64,000 nucleotides of DNA from Sphingomonas sp. (GTDB lineage: Bacteria > Pseudomonadota > Alphaproteobacteria > Sphingomonadales > Sphingomonadaceae): NCBI GenBank assembly GCA_013001055.1, contig JABDNH010000003.1, positions 124,001 to 188,000 on the forward strand. The letters are read 5' to 3'. Shown here one piece after another: positions 1 through 7,909 of the stretch (the stretch's first letter is position 1; each line of letters starts with the position of its first letter). The translations under genes were made by a program, and so were the position numbers. The notes under the pieces were generated by a model that was given only the letters and a program-made list of their open reading frames with translations, did not search any database and had not been told where the DNA came from.

Positions 1-623
1 CGACCAAGGATCCATCCCTGTTCGAGCGCGCGCTCACGCACGGATCGCGACAGGGCGAAGGTAATTACGAGCGGCTCGAATTTCTTGGCGACCGCGTGCT
101 CGGCATCGTCATCGCAGAATGGCTTTATCATCGGTTTCCCAAGGAGGCCGAAGGCAAGATGAACCGCCGTTTTGCCTCGCTGGTATCGCGCGAGACATGC
201 GCGGAAGTCGGACGCAGCATCGATCTGCCGCGCTTCATCCGTCTGTCGAAGCAGGCGCGTGAAGGTCGAGCGGAAGCGAGCGACAACGTTATCGGCGATG
301 TCATCGAGGCGCTGCTCGGCGCGCTCTATCTCGATGCCGGACTGGACGCTTGCAGCGATTTCGTACGCGAGCATTGGGAACCGCTTCTCAGTGACCAGCG
401 CAAGGCACCGGTGCACCCGAAGAACGGCTTGCAAGAGCTCGCTGCAGAAAAGAAGCTGGGCACACCGCGCTACGAAGATATCGGCCGGACCGGCCCTCAC
501 CATGATCCCCGGTTTCGCGTGAAGGTCACCCTGCCGGGCGACCGCGAGGCGGTGGGCGAAGGCGCCAGCAAGCAGGAAGCGCAAACCGCCGCTGCTGCCG
601 CCCTGTTGGAGCAACTATCATGA
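1..623 (+). CDS. rnc: Ribonuclease III (5' end outside window)
   Basis: Double-strand-specific endoribonuclease that processes rRNA precursors and structured mRNAs. The reading frame is open from base 3. The RNase III signature NYERLEFLGDRVLG is at the very start of the window, followed by the second acidic catalytic region (DNVIGDVIEALLGALYLDAG). The C-terminal third is a double-stranded-RNA-binding domain (NGLQELAAEKKLGTP through SKQEAQTAAAAALLEQL). Only a few dozen N-terminal residues are missing. The stop overlaps the era start by 4 bp (ATGA), the usual rnc-era coupling. Confidence 0.97.
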   Translation, partial: TKDPSLFERALTHGSRQGEGNYERLEFLGDRVLGIVIAEWLYHRFPKEAEGKMNRRFASLVSRETCAEVGRSIDLPRFIRLSKQAREGRAEASDNVIGDVIEALLGALYLDAGLDACSDFVREHWEPLLSDQRKAPVHPKNGLQELAAEKKLGTPRYEDIGRTGPHHDPRFRVKVTLPGDREAVGEGASKQEAQTAAAAALLEQLS

Positions 624-1510
624 CCAAATGCGGTCTCGTCGCCGTGCTCGGCGCGCCCAATGCGGGCAAATCCACGCTGGTGAATGCGCTGGTCGGCCAG
701 AAGGTCGCGATTACCAGCCCCAAGGCACAGACCACTCGCACGAGACTGATGGGCATCGCCACTCACGACGACGTGCAAATTCTCCTGCTCGATACCCCCG
801 GCATTTTTTCTCCCGGCCGCCGGCTCGATCGCGCGATGGTCAAGGCCGCCTGGGAAGGCGCCGAAGATGCGGACCGCGTGCTTGTAATGATCGATGCTGC
901 TGCCAGCATCTCAAAGAAGACGCAGATGCTGCTCGATGGCGTCGCGAACCGGCCCGAACCCAAAATCCTGGTCATCAACAAGACCGATATCGCAAACAAG
1001 CGCGAACTGCTGGTGCTCGCCCAGTCGCTATCCGACCAGCTCGATCCCGAAGCCGTGTTCTTCATCAGTGCCACTACGGGCGAAGGGGTCGACGATCTCA
1101 AACAGCATCTCGCGGGATGCATGCCCGAAGGCCCGTGGCACTTCCCCGAAGACCAGTTGTCTGACGCGACCGACCGCATGATCGCGGCGGAGTTTACGCG
1201 TGAGCAGCTTTACAACCAGCTCCACCAGGAACTGCCTTATGCCAGCGCTGTGGTGACCGAAAAGTGGGAAGAACGCCCCGACGGGTCCACCGCAATCCAC
1301 CAGCAAATCCGCATTGCGCGCGACAGCCAGAAGGGCATCGTGCTCGGCAAGGGCGGCTCGAAGCTCAAGAGCATCGGTGAAGCCGCGCGCAAGGAAATTG
1401 CCGAGCATCTCGGTCGCAAGGTGCACCTGTTCCTGCACGTAAAGGTCGATCCCAAGTGGGACGAGGACCGCGAGATATACGAAGAAGTCGGGCTGGACTG
1501 GTCAGCCTAG
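620..1510 (+). CDS. era: GTPase Era
   Basis: Essential Ras-like GTPase that binds the 3' end of 16S rRNA during 30S maturation. The 296 residues have the family's normal length. Visible are G1 (GAPNAGKST, residues 11-19), G3 (DTPG), G4 (NKTD) and a C-terminal KH domain around GKGGSKLKSIGEAARKEI. The ATG overlaps the rnc stop by 4 bp, so the two are translationally coupled. The 3' end overlaps the convergent sirtuin gene by 9 bp and no terminator lies between them. Confidence 0.97.
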   Translation: MTKCGLVAVLGAPNAGKSTLVNALVGQKVAITSPKAQTTRTRLMGIATHDDVQILLLDTPGIFSPGRRLDRAMVKAAWEGAEDADRVLVMIDAAASISKKTQMLLDGVANRPEPKILVINKTDIANKRELLVLAQSLSDQLDPEAVFFISATTGEGVDDLKQHLAGCMPEGPWHFPEDQLSDATDRMIAAEFTREQLYNQLHQELPYASAVVTEKWEERPDGSTAIHQQIRIARDSQKGIVLGKGGSKLKSIGEAARKEIAEHLGRKVHLFLHVKVDPKWDEDREIYEEVGLDWSA

Positions 1511-2203
1511 CAATTCGTCGACGAACGCCGGCACCAGTTCGCTTGCAGCTCCCATGCGGCTTTCATCGAAGAAAATACTGCCCTGGCTGGGGTCGAGGTT
1601 GAGTTCGACGCAATATGCGCCTCGATATTTCGCGCTCTGAACGAACCCGGCTGCCGGATAGACCGCGCCCGACGTCCCGATCGAGACGAACAGGTCGGCG
1701 CGCATCAGCGCGTCTTCGATCCGCTCCATTTCGTAAGGCATCTCCCCGAACCATACGATATCGGGGCGCAGCATTCGCTGGTCGCATTGAGGGCAAGGGG
1801 GGAAGTCTATCAAGTCGCCCTTGATGCGCGATCGGTCGCCGCAGGACAGGCAGAGCGCGCTACGCAACTCGCCATGCATGTGCAGCAAGCGCTTAGCCCC
1901 TGCCCGCTCGTGCAGGTCGTCGACGTTCTGGGTGACAATCAAAAAATCGCCGCGCCATTCTGCATCGAGCCGCGCCAGCGCATCGTGCGCCGCATTGGGC
2001 TCCACTGTCGCCAGGGCCGCGCGCCGTGCGTCGTAGAAACGCTGCACCAGATCCGGGTCAGCCACAAAGGCGCCAGGCGTCGCGACATCTTCGACCCGAT
2101 GCCCTTCCCACAGCCCTTCCGCTCCGCGGAATGTCGCCAGCCCGCTCTCCGCACTAATGCCGGCGCCTGTCAGGATCACGATGTTTTGAAGGTCTTTTTT
2201 CAT
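1502..2203 (-). CDS. NAD-dependent protein deacylase (sirtuin, CobB-like)
   Basis: Removes acyl groups from lysine using NAD. The 233-residue protein has the NAD-binding motif GAGISAESGLATFR, the TQNVDDLHERAG motif, the catalytic His in HMHGEL, and a C-x2-C...C-x2-C zinc site (CLSC...CPQC). The start is set at the ATG of MKKDLQNI, about 10 nt after GAAAG. An extension to base 2239 is possible but unlike the family. It is convergent with era. Confidence 0.93.
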   Translation of the reverse strand: MKKDLQNIVILTGAGISAESGLATFRGAEGLWEGHRVEDVATPGAFVADPDLVQRFYDARRAALATVEPNAAHDALARLDAEWRGDFLIVTQNVDDLHERAGAKRLLHMHGELRSALCLSCGDRSRIKGDLIDFPPCPQCDQRMLRPDIVWFGEMPYEMERIEDALMRADLFVSIGTSGAVYPAAGFVQSAKYRGAYCVELNLDPSQGSIFFDESRMGAASELVPAFVDELLG

Positions 2204-2282
2204 CAGTGACACGCTTTCACAGGCCATCCATCGGAACAAGGCGACCGTTCATCCATTGGCAACACATTCCTGCCACATTTCC

Positions 2283-2300
2283 ATTGACACTTCTGTCAAT
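2283..2300. promoter_or_regulatory. Perfect inverted repeat, possible operator
   Basis: ATTGACA-CTTC-TGTCAAT is a perfect 7-4-7 palindrome. It lies 18 bp before the ATG of the thioesterase gene. The size suits a dimeric repressor of TetR or GntR type, but no regulator gene is adjacent. A related half-conserved site is at 38479-38494. Confidence 0.45.
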
Positions 2301-2318
2301 AAGCCCATGGTGACACCT

Positions 2319-2711
2319 ATGAGTAACGAAGCGTTTCATCATCAGATAGGCATCCGCCCCGATGACATCGATTTCATGGGTCATGTCAACAATTCGGTAT
2401 ATCTGAAGTGGGTGCAGGACGCTGTCGTCGACTATTGGACCAAGATTGCACCGCCCGATGCGGTGGCCAAGCATCTGTGGGTCGCGCTCAAGCACGAGAT
2501 CAGCTACCGCCGCCCCGCTTTCCTCGACGACAAGGTCGTCGCCGACGTCATTGCGGAACGCGTGCAGGGCGCGCGCGCGATATTCACGACGGTGATCAAG
2601 CGCGGCGAAGATGTCATCGCGGAAGTGAAGAGCACTTGGTGCTGCCTCGACAGCGCAACACAGCGCCCTGTCCGGCTCGCCAAGGACATCGTCAAACGCT
2701 TCGTCGACTGA
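2319..2711 (+). CDS. Acyl-CoA thioesterase (YbgC/4-hydroxybenzoyl-CoA thioesterase family)
   Basis: Small hot-dog-fold thioesterase of about 130 residues. The motif DIDFMGHVNNSVYLKW carries the conserved Asp and the GHVNN turn of the 4HBT family, and the remainder has the family's alternating pattern. The start is placed at MSNEAFHHQ because the homologous region begins there. An upstream in-frame ATG at 2256 would run through the palindrome at 2283-2300. Substrate unknown. It is monocistronic, 116 bp after the divergent sirtuin start. Confidence 0.85.
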   Translation: MSNEAFHHQIGIRPDDIDFMGHVNNSVYLKWVQDAVVDYWTKIAPPDAVAKHLWVALKHEISYRRPAFLDDKVVADVIAERVQGARAIFTTVIKRGEDVIAEVKSTWCCLDSATQRPVRLAKDIVKRFVD

Positions 2712-2861
2712 CGGGGTGGCGCGAATCGCGCAAATGTGATTAACGCAGATTAGGAACGACGCCGGCCCGAGTGGTTGCGTTGCTAGAGTTCGCCTTGTTC
2801 GGGCGACGCCGTTCCCGGGAGCCGACGCCACCAAAGGTCGTCGGCAACAGGGAGACGACCA

Positions 2862-3305
2862 ATGATGAAGCATATTCTTGCCGCGGCCACCGCCGCGACG
2901 ATGATACTTGCCGTGCCCGTACAGGCGCAAAGTGCACCGCCGATGATCGGCGGTGAATATTGGGAAGTGACCGGCATTGATGTCGCCGACGGAGCGGGGC
3001 CGCGTTATGCCAACTGGCTGGCAACCGAATGGCGGCGCTTTAACGACTTCTCGATGGAGCAGGGCTGGATCACCAGCTACACGATACTCTCGAACGTCCA
3101 CAACCGGCATGACGAGCCCGATCTGTATCTCATCAGGACCTATGCGAGCCTCCCCGACGGCGCCGAAGGGGACCGCCGCCGCGAAGCCTTTCAGGCTTTC
3201 GTCCGGCGCACGAACGACCAGCTCGCCTCCGAAAGCGGTAACCGCGCCGCGTATCGCACAGTGATGAGCACGTCGCTGCTGCAGGAAATGAAGTTCCGCG
3301 ACTAA
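2862..3305 (+). CDS. Secreted protein of unknown function
   Basis: A 147-residue protein with a clear Sec signal peptide (MMKHILAAATAATMILAVPVQAQ, cleavage after AQA or so). The mature part is about 125 residues, rich in charged and aromatic residues, with no Cys pair or transmembrane segment. GGGAG precedes the first ATG by 7 nt, and MKHIL one codon later is equally possible. Not recognised. It lies alone before dapB with a 61-bp gap. Confidence 0.75.
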   Translation: MMKHILAAATAATMILAVPVQAQSAPPMIGGEYWEVTGIDVADGAGPRYANWLATEWRRFNDFSMEQGWITSYTILSNVHNRHDEPDLYLIRTYASLPDGAEGDRRREAFQAFVRRTNDQLASESGNRAAYRTVMSTSLLQEMKFRD

Positions 3306-3366
3306 GAGGCCCCGGTCCCGGGCAATCGCAGTTGCGGATTGTCCGGGGCTACGCCAAACACGAACC

Positions 3367-4059
3367 ATGAAAATCGCATTAGTCGCCGCCGAGGGCCGCA
3401 TGGGCCGTGCCATCACCGCCGCTGCTGCGGAAGATCACACGACCACAATCGTCGAAGACGGCGCAGACGTCCTCATGGACTTTTCCGCACCGGCTGCGGT
3501 CCGCGACAGCATCGATCGCGCCATCAGCGGCAAGATGGCATTGCTCATCGGGACGACCGGACTGGATGATGGTCATCACGACCTGCTTCGATCGGCAGCA
3601 GAAGAAATACCCGTCCTCGTCGCCCCCAATACGTCGGTGGGCGTCGCGCTCCTATCCGATCTGGTCGAGCGGGCGGCGGCTATCCTTGGCCGCGATGAAT
3701 GGGACATCGAAATTATCGAAGCCCATCACCGTCACAAGGTCGACGCGCCTTCCGGCACCGCTCTCCACCTCGGACTTGCTGCAGAACGGGGCCGCGATGA
3801 AGATGCCAAGGACGAGATCGGACGCTGCGGCAGCGACGAAAAGCGCGAAACCGGCGCGATTGGCTACAGTGCCGTTCGCGGCGGTACCGTGGCGGGCGAC
3901 CATGACGTGATGTTCCTCGGACCCGACGAGCGCCTCATCCTATCCCACCGCGCCGAAAGCCGCGCGATTTTTGCCCGCGGCGCGCTGACGGCAGCCCGCT
4001 TCCTCAGCCGCCAAGATCCTGGCTATTATACGATGAAAGACGTCATCGGCGACGCATGA
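3367..4059 (+). CDS. dapB: 4-hydroxy-tetrahydrodipicolinate reductase
   Basis: NAD(P)H-dependent reductase of the diaminopimelate/lysine pathway. It has the Rossmann turn EGRMGRAI, MDFSAPAAV, IGTTGL, APNTSVGVALL and the catalytic segment EAHHRHKVDAPSGTAL. At 230 residues it is shorter than many DapB proteins. The first Gly of the usual nucleotide-binding GxxGRMG loop is replaced (AAEGRMG). The stop overlaps the nth ATG by 4 bp. Confidence 0.95.
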   Translation: MKIALVAAEGRMGRAITAAAAEDHTTTIVEDGADVLMDFSAPAAVRDSIDRAISGKMALLIGTTGLDDGHHDLLRSAAEEIPVLVAPNTSVGVALLSDLVERAAAILGRDEWDIEIIEAHHRHKVDAPSGTALHLGLAAERGRDEDAKDEIGRCGSDEKRETGAIGYSAVRGGTVAGDHDVMFLGPDERLILSHRAESRAIFARGALTAARFLSRQDPGYYTMKDVIGDA

Positions 4060-4697
4060 AAAAAGCCGACATTTTCGAATTTTATCGCCGCCTGGCCGAG
4101 GCCAATCCCGAGCCCGAAACCGAGCTGGAATATGGCAATCCCTACCAGCTGGTCGTCGCGGTTGCCCTGTCTGCCCAATCGACCGATGTCGGCGTCAACA
4201 AGGCAACGCGCGCCCTCTTCGAAAAGGTGAAGACGCCGCAGCAAATGCTCGACCTCGGCGAAGAGGGCCTCAAGGACCACATCAAGACGATCGGCCTGTA
4301 CAACACCAAGGCCAAGAACGTCATCAAGGCGGCGCAGATCCTCGTCGACGAATATGATGGCGAAGTGCCCGACGATCGCGCTGCGCTCGAAAAGCTCCCG
4401 GGCGTCGGACGCAAGACCGCCAATGTTGTTTTGAACTGCGCGTTCGGACACGAAACCTTCGCGGTCGACACGCATATTTTCCGTGTCGGCAATCGCACCG
4501 GGCTGGCCCCCGGCAAGACCCCGCTCGCGGTCGAAAAAAAGCTCGACAAGCAGACACCCGAACCCTTTCGCGTGGGCGCACATCACTGGCTGATCCTGCA
4601 CGGCCGCTATGTCTGCAAGGCGCGCACGCCCGAATGCTGGCGCTGCGGCGTCGCCGACCTTTGCCGCTTCAAGAAAAAAACGCCCGCTCCCAAATAA
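4056..4697 (+). CDS. nth: Endonuclease III
   Basis: DNA N-glycosylase/AP lyase of base-excision repair that removes oxidised pyrimidines. Its 213 residues include the helix-hairpin-helix LPGVGRKTANVVLN with the catalytic Lys, the catalytic Asp in AVDTHIFRV, and the 4Fe-4S ligands C-x6-C-x2-C-x5-C (CKARTPECWRCGVADLC). It is coupled to dapB by an ATGA overlap. Confidence 0.97.
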   Translation: MKKADIFEFYRRLAEANPEPETELEYGNPYQLVVAVALSAQSTDVGVNKATRALFEKVKTPQQMLDLGEEGLKDHIKTIGLYNTKAKNVIKAAQILVDEYDGEVPDDRAALEKLPGVGRKTANVVLNCAFGHETFAVDTHIFRVGNRTGLAPGKTPLAVEKKLDKQTPEPFRVGAHHWLILHGRYVCKARTPECWRCGVADLCRFKKKTPAPK

Positions 4698-4754
4698 TAG
4701 CATCGCCGCAAGCGCCTGAAGTACGACCGGAATCTATCTGTGCGACGGCCATTT

Positions 4755-4816
4755 GTGACAGCAAGATGACCAATTTCTTGCATAAAAGCGTCATCTTGGT
4801 GTAACAATGCTGTCAC
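4755..4816 (+). promoter_or_regulatory. Promoter-like hexamers inside nested inverted repeats
   Basis: TTGCAT (4779-4784) and TAACAA (4802-4807) are separated by 17 bp. Around them are two inverted repeats: GTGACAGCA (4755-4763) with TGCTGTCAC (4808-4816), and CAAGATGAC (4762-4770) with GTCATCTTG (4790-4798). The arrangement is that of a regulated promoter for the gene at 4838. The regulator is unknown. Confidence 0.45.
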
Positions 4817-4837
4817 GAAACATTCTGGAGACGGCGT

Positions 4838-5209
4838 ATGAACATGATCTTTTCGCTCGCAGCAGCTGTCCTGCTGGCCAATCCCAGCATCGGCGTCGAC
4901 CCCAAGGGCTATGGCACTGATCAGAATGAAAATGGCTATAACGCTATCGAAGCGGGTGATCTTGAGGCCGCCGAAATGGCCATCATGGCGAGCGGCCGCG
5001 AAGACGCGGCTGCCAAGCTCAACCTTGCCTATATCTACGCGAAGACCGACCGCCAGGCCGAAGCCGGCGCACTCCTACGCGACGTTCTCAGCGAGGATGC
5101 GGTCGACCTTGAAGCGATGAGCGGGAATGTTCATTCGAGCCACGCCGTCGCCGCCACGCTGATGCAGCGGCTTGGCGATGCCGGGTCGCGCGCCGCCAGC
5201 GTCGACTAG
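4838..5209 (+). CDS. Small exported TPR-like protein
   Basis: A 123-residue protein with a short signal-like N-terminus (MNMIFSLAAAVLLANPSIG). Helical repeats follow that resemble one or two degenerate TPR units (GYNAIEAGDLEAAEMAI; AAKLNLAYIYAKTDRQAEAGALL). GGAG precedes the ATG. No enzyme motif. The 3' end overlaps the convergent alr gene by 4 bp. The promoter region has unusual nested inverted repeats, so regulated expression is likely. Confidence 0.75.
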   Translation: MNMIFSLAAAVLLANPSIGVDPKGYGTDQNENGYNAIEAGDLEAAEMAIMASGREDAAAKLNLAYIYAKTDRQAEAGALLRDVLSEDAVDLEAMSGNVHSSHAVAATLMQRLGDAGSRAASVD

Positions 5210-6237
5210 CGCCAGACCCGCTCGAACCTCGGACCGAGCCCGGTCAGCGCTTCATATTGCGAAATGCCCGCCGCCGCAGCGATCTCGGGCAGCTTGTAAT
5301 CGAGCGCGATCCAGTCGCCCTCGCGTACGTCGCCCGCGCGGCTGATATCGACCGTCACCAGATCCATCGACACCCGCCCCAACAAGGGCAGCAGCGTATT
5401 ACCGCGCACCGCGTGCGCCTTGCCTGAAAGATTGCGCACAAACCCGTCGGCATAGCCGATATTGAGCGTCGCGATCGGCATGTCGTGATCGGCGGTGAAG
5501 GTGGCGCCATAGCCCACGCTCTCGCCCGCCTTTAGCGTGTCGACCCGCAGCACTTGCGCTTCGGGCGTGACGACCTGCTCGATCATCAATTCTGCCTCGC
5601 GCCGCGGCACGCCGCCATAAAGCGCAATGCCAGGCCGCACGAGATCGAAGGCATAGTCATCGCCAAGCAGGATTCCCGCCGAATTGGCGAGGCTATAGCG
5701 CTTGGCCGCGACCTGCGCCTTGGCCGCGCGAAACCGCTCGAGCTGCTGCGCATTCATCGGATGATCTTCATCGGCGCAGGCCAAGTGTCCGTGTAGCGTG
5801 TCGATCTGGAGCCCCGCCAGCCCGTCGAGCGCGTCCATCGCCACGCCGAGCCGATTCATGCCCGTATCGATCATCACGTCGCAGGGCCGTTCCCCGAAGG
5901 CCGCGCGCCAGCGCTGCACCTGGCTCATCGTGTTGAGCACGGGCCGGTGCGGACTATCCTTGGCGGCCGGCGCATCGTCGGGGCCGAGCCCGTGCAGGAT
6001 GGCCAGCCGCGTGCCATCGGGCAATGCGCCCAAGGCCGCGGCCTCATCCCACGTCGACACGAAAAAATCCTTCGCGCCTGCCGCAGCCAAAGCCGCTACG
6101 ACTTCGCGCGCGCCCAGCCCATAACCGTTGGCCTTGACCGCCGCCCCCGTTTCCACACCAGACTGCGCGGCCAGCCAGCGCCAGTTGGACACGAGTGCCT
6201 TGCGGTCGATCATGAGACGGAGCGGTTTGTGGGTCAC
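5206..6237 (-). CDS. alr: Alanine racemase
   Basis: PLP enzyme interconverting L- and D-alanine for peptidoglycan. Its 343 residues have the PLP-Lys motif AVKANGYGLG near residue 35, NRLGVAMD, YGATF and the C-terminal catalytic region GRVSMDLVTVDIS. The chosen start is GTG (MTHKPLRLMID). An internal ATG at MIDRKAL is an alternative. It stands alone between convergent and divergent neighbours. Confidence 0.93.
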   Translation of the reverse strand: MTHKPLRLMIDRKALVSNWRWLAAQSGVETGAAVKANGYGLGAREVVAALAAAGAKDFFVSTWDEAAALGALPDGTRLAILHGLGPDDAPAAKDSPHRPVLNTMSQVQRWRAAFGERPCDVMIDTGMNRLGVAMDALDGLAGLQIDTLHGHLACADEDHPMNAQQLERFRAAKAQVAAKRYSLANSAGILLGDDYAFDLVRPGIALYGGVPRREAELMIEQVVTPEAQVLRVDTLKAGESVGYGATFTADHDMPIATLNIGYADGFVRNLSGKAHAVRGNTLLPLLGRVSMDLVTVDISRAGDVREGDWIALDYKLPEIAAAAGISQYEALTGLGPRFERVWR

Positions 6238-6295
6238 AGCATTGCCCTAGCCAGCGCCCTCGCCTCCGTCGAGTGAGAGAATAGCCTCGCGTGGA

Positions 6296-6661
6296 CTATT
6301 CGAGCGGAAGATCCTCGCGCGAGCCTTGCCAACTGCGGCCATCGAATTCTACGATTTCCACCGCAACATCCTCATCGAGACAGGCGGCATGGACGCTCCA
6401 GTCGTCGGGATGGCTACGCGGCTGGTAGAAGCTCTTGATCCCGCAATGGCGGCAGAAAAGATGCTCTGCCGAACCGCTGCCGAAGCGATAGCCGGTGAGA
6501 TCATCCTTGCCCGAAAGCAGGGTGAAATCGGAATGCGGCACGAAGATATGGACATAGCCGGTTCGCTTGCAGATCGAGCAATTGCAACGCCACGCCTCGA
6601 TCGGCTCGTCCGGCAGTTTCGCCTCGAAGCGCACCGCGCCGCAATGACACCCGCCCTTCAT
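6296..6661 (-). CDS. GFA/CENP-V family zinc protein
   Basis: A 121-residue glutathione-dependent formaldehyde-activating-enzyme-type fold. The zinc ligands are in GGCHCGAVRF, CNCSICK and FCRHCGI. The family binds two structural zincs and its enzymatic role is generally uncertain. The ATG overlaps the upstream hydrolase/OsmC stop by 4 bp (ATGA), so the two form an operon. The ORF extends upstream inside the neighbour, but MKGGCHCG is the family's start. Confidence 0.9.
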   Translation of the reverse strand: MKGGCHCGAVRFEAKLPDEPIEAWRCNCSICKRTGYVHIFVPHSDFTLLSGKDDLTGYRFGSGSAEHLFCRHCGIKSFYQPRSHPDDWSVHAACLDEDVAVEIVEFDGRSWQGSREDLPLE

Positions 6662-7875
6662 GAGACGAGCGTCGAATGAATGTGCAGGTCGCCCGTGATG
6701 GTGCGGTGCACGGGGCATTTGTCGGCAATTTCCAACAAGCGTGCCCGCTGCTCGTCATCAAGGTCGCCTTCGAAGCGGATTGCCTTGTCGATTACCTCGA
6801 TCTTGTCGTCGCCCCCCGCTGCGTCGCTTAGGCAATCCTGCCCGTGGTCGCGATTATGTTCCAGCTCGACCGTTACTTTCTCGAGGGACCACTTCTTGCG
6901 GTCAGCATACATCTGCACCGTCATTGCCGTGCAGCCACCGATCGCGCCCAGCAGCATGTCATAGGGCGTCGGACCGTCGTCATTGCCGCCTATCGACTTG
7001 GGTTCGTCGAGGATGAATTCGTGGCTTGGCGTGGCGAAAAGCTGCGCGAACTTTCCGCCTGCTGTCTCGACCCGTACCGTGCCGTCGAGCGTCGGATTAT
7101 CGTCCATTTCTTCAAGGCTCGGCATGAACTTTTCAGACCACGCTGCGATAACATTGGCGGCATAGCGCGCATCCTTGTCATCCATCAGCAAATGATCGGC
7201 TCCGTCGAGTGAAAAGAAGCTCTTGGGGTGCTTGGCGGCGTTGAAAATCTTCGACGCATTGTCGATCGACACCAGCTCGTCGGTCGGCGAATGCATGATG
7301 AGGATGGGCTTGTGCATATTCGCGATATGCTCTTCTTGTAGCTGGCCCGCCGTCTCCTCGATGAATCGCTTTTTCACCTCGAAGTCGCGCCCGGCGATCT
7401 TTACAACCGCCTCGCCCTCGCGTTCGACGACTTCGCGCTTGTCGCCAAGGTTGTTGAGTACGTGATCGGTGTCCGCCGGGGCGCCGAGCGTCGCGACCGC
7501 CGTGATGCTGTCGATCTGGCCAGCAGCAGCGATCACGGCAGCGCCGCCAAGGCTATGTCCGATCAACAGGCTTGGCGGGTGACCGTTTTCCGTCAGAGCA
7601 TCCGCAGCTGCCTTGAGATCATCGACATGCGTCGCAAATCCGGCAAGGTCGCCCTCCGATCCTCCTAGACCGGCAAAGTCGAAGCGCAGCACCATCACGC
7701 CTCTGGCCGCCAGCGCCCGCGTGATAAAGGTCGCGGCACGGCTATCCTTGCCACATGTGAAGCAATGCGCGAAAATAGCGACCGCGCGCGGCGTCCCGTA
7801 TCTTGGTCGTTCGAGCCGACCGTCCAGCTGCGTGCCGTCGCTGCCAGTGAATTTGAAAGTCTCGGTACTGTGCAT
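6658..7875 (-). CDS. Bifunctional alpha/beta-hydrolase / OsmC-family protein
   Basis: A 405-residue fusion. Residues 1-250 are an alpha/beta hydrolase with nucleophile elbow GHSLGG, Asp in HSPTDELV and His in GADHLL. Residues 260-405 are an OsmC-like peroxide/thiol-reduction domain with the Cys pair in GAIGGCTAMTV and DKCPVHRTI. An ideal AAGGAGG lies before MHSTETF. Sphingomonads commonly carry this fusion. Its likely role is detoxification of organic hydroperoxides, with the hydrolase substrate unknown. It is followed by the GFA gene. Confidence 0.92.
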   Translation of the reverse strand: MHSTETFKFTGSDGTQLDGRLERPRYGTPRAVAIFAHCFTCGKDSRAATFITRALAARGVMVLRFDFAGLGGSEGDLAGFATHVDDLKAAADALTENGHPPSLLIGHSLGGAAVIAAAGQIDSITAVATLGAPADTDHVLNNLGDKREVVEREGEAVVKIAGRDFEVKKRFIEETAGQLQEEHIANMHKPILIMHSPTDELVSIDNASKIFNAAKHPKSFFSLDGADHLLMDDKDARYAANVIAAWSEKFMPSLEEMDDNPTLDGTVRVETAGGKFAQLFATPSHEFILDEPKSIGGNDDGPTPYDMLLGAIGGCTAMTVQMYADRKKWSLEKVTVELEHNRDHGQDCLSDAAGGDDKIEVIDKAIRFEGDLDDEQRARLLEIADKCPVHRTITGDLHIHSTLVS

Positions 7876-7909
7876 GGTGCCTCCTTGCTGCGGCCAGCAA
7901 GGCCACACT

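Noticed and set aside
2752-2780. EcfG promoter before the secreted protein at 2862 (GGAAC...CGTT)
   Set aside because: The spacer is 20 bp, too long for this sigma factor.
2217-3416. 399-codon minus-strand frame opposite the thioesterase and the secreted protein
   Set aside because: It covers two plausible plus-strand genes and their intergenic region, and its translation shows no domain.
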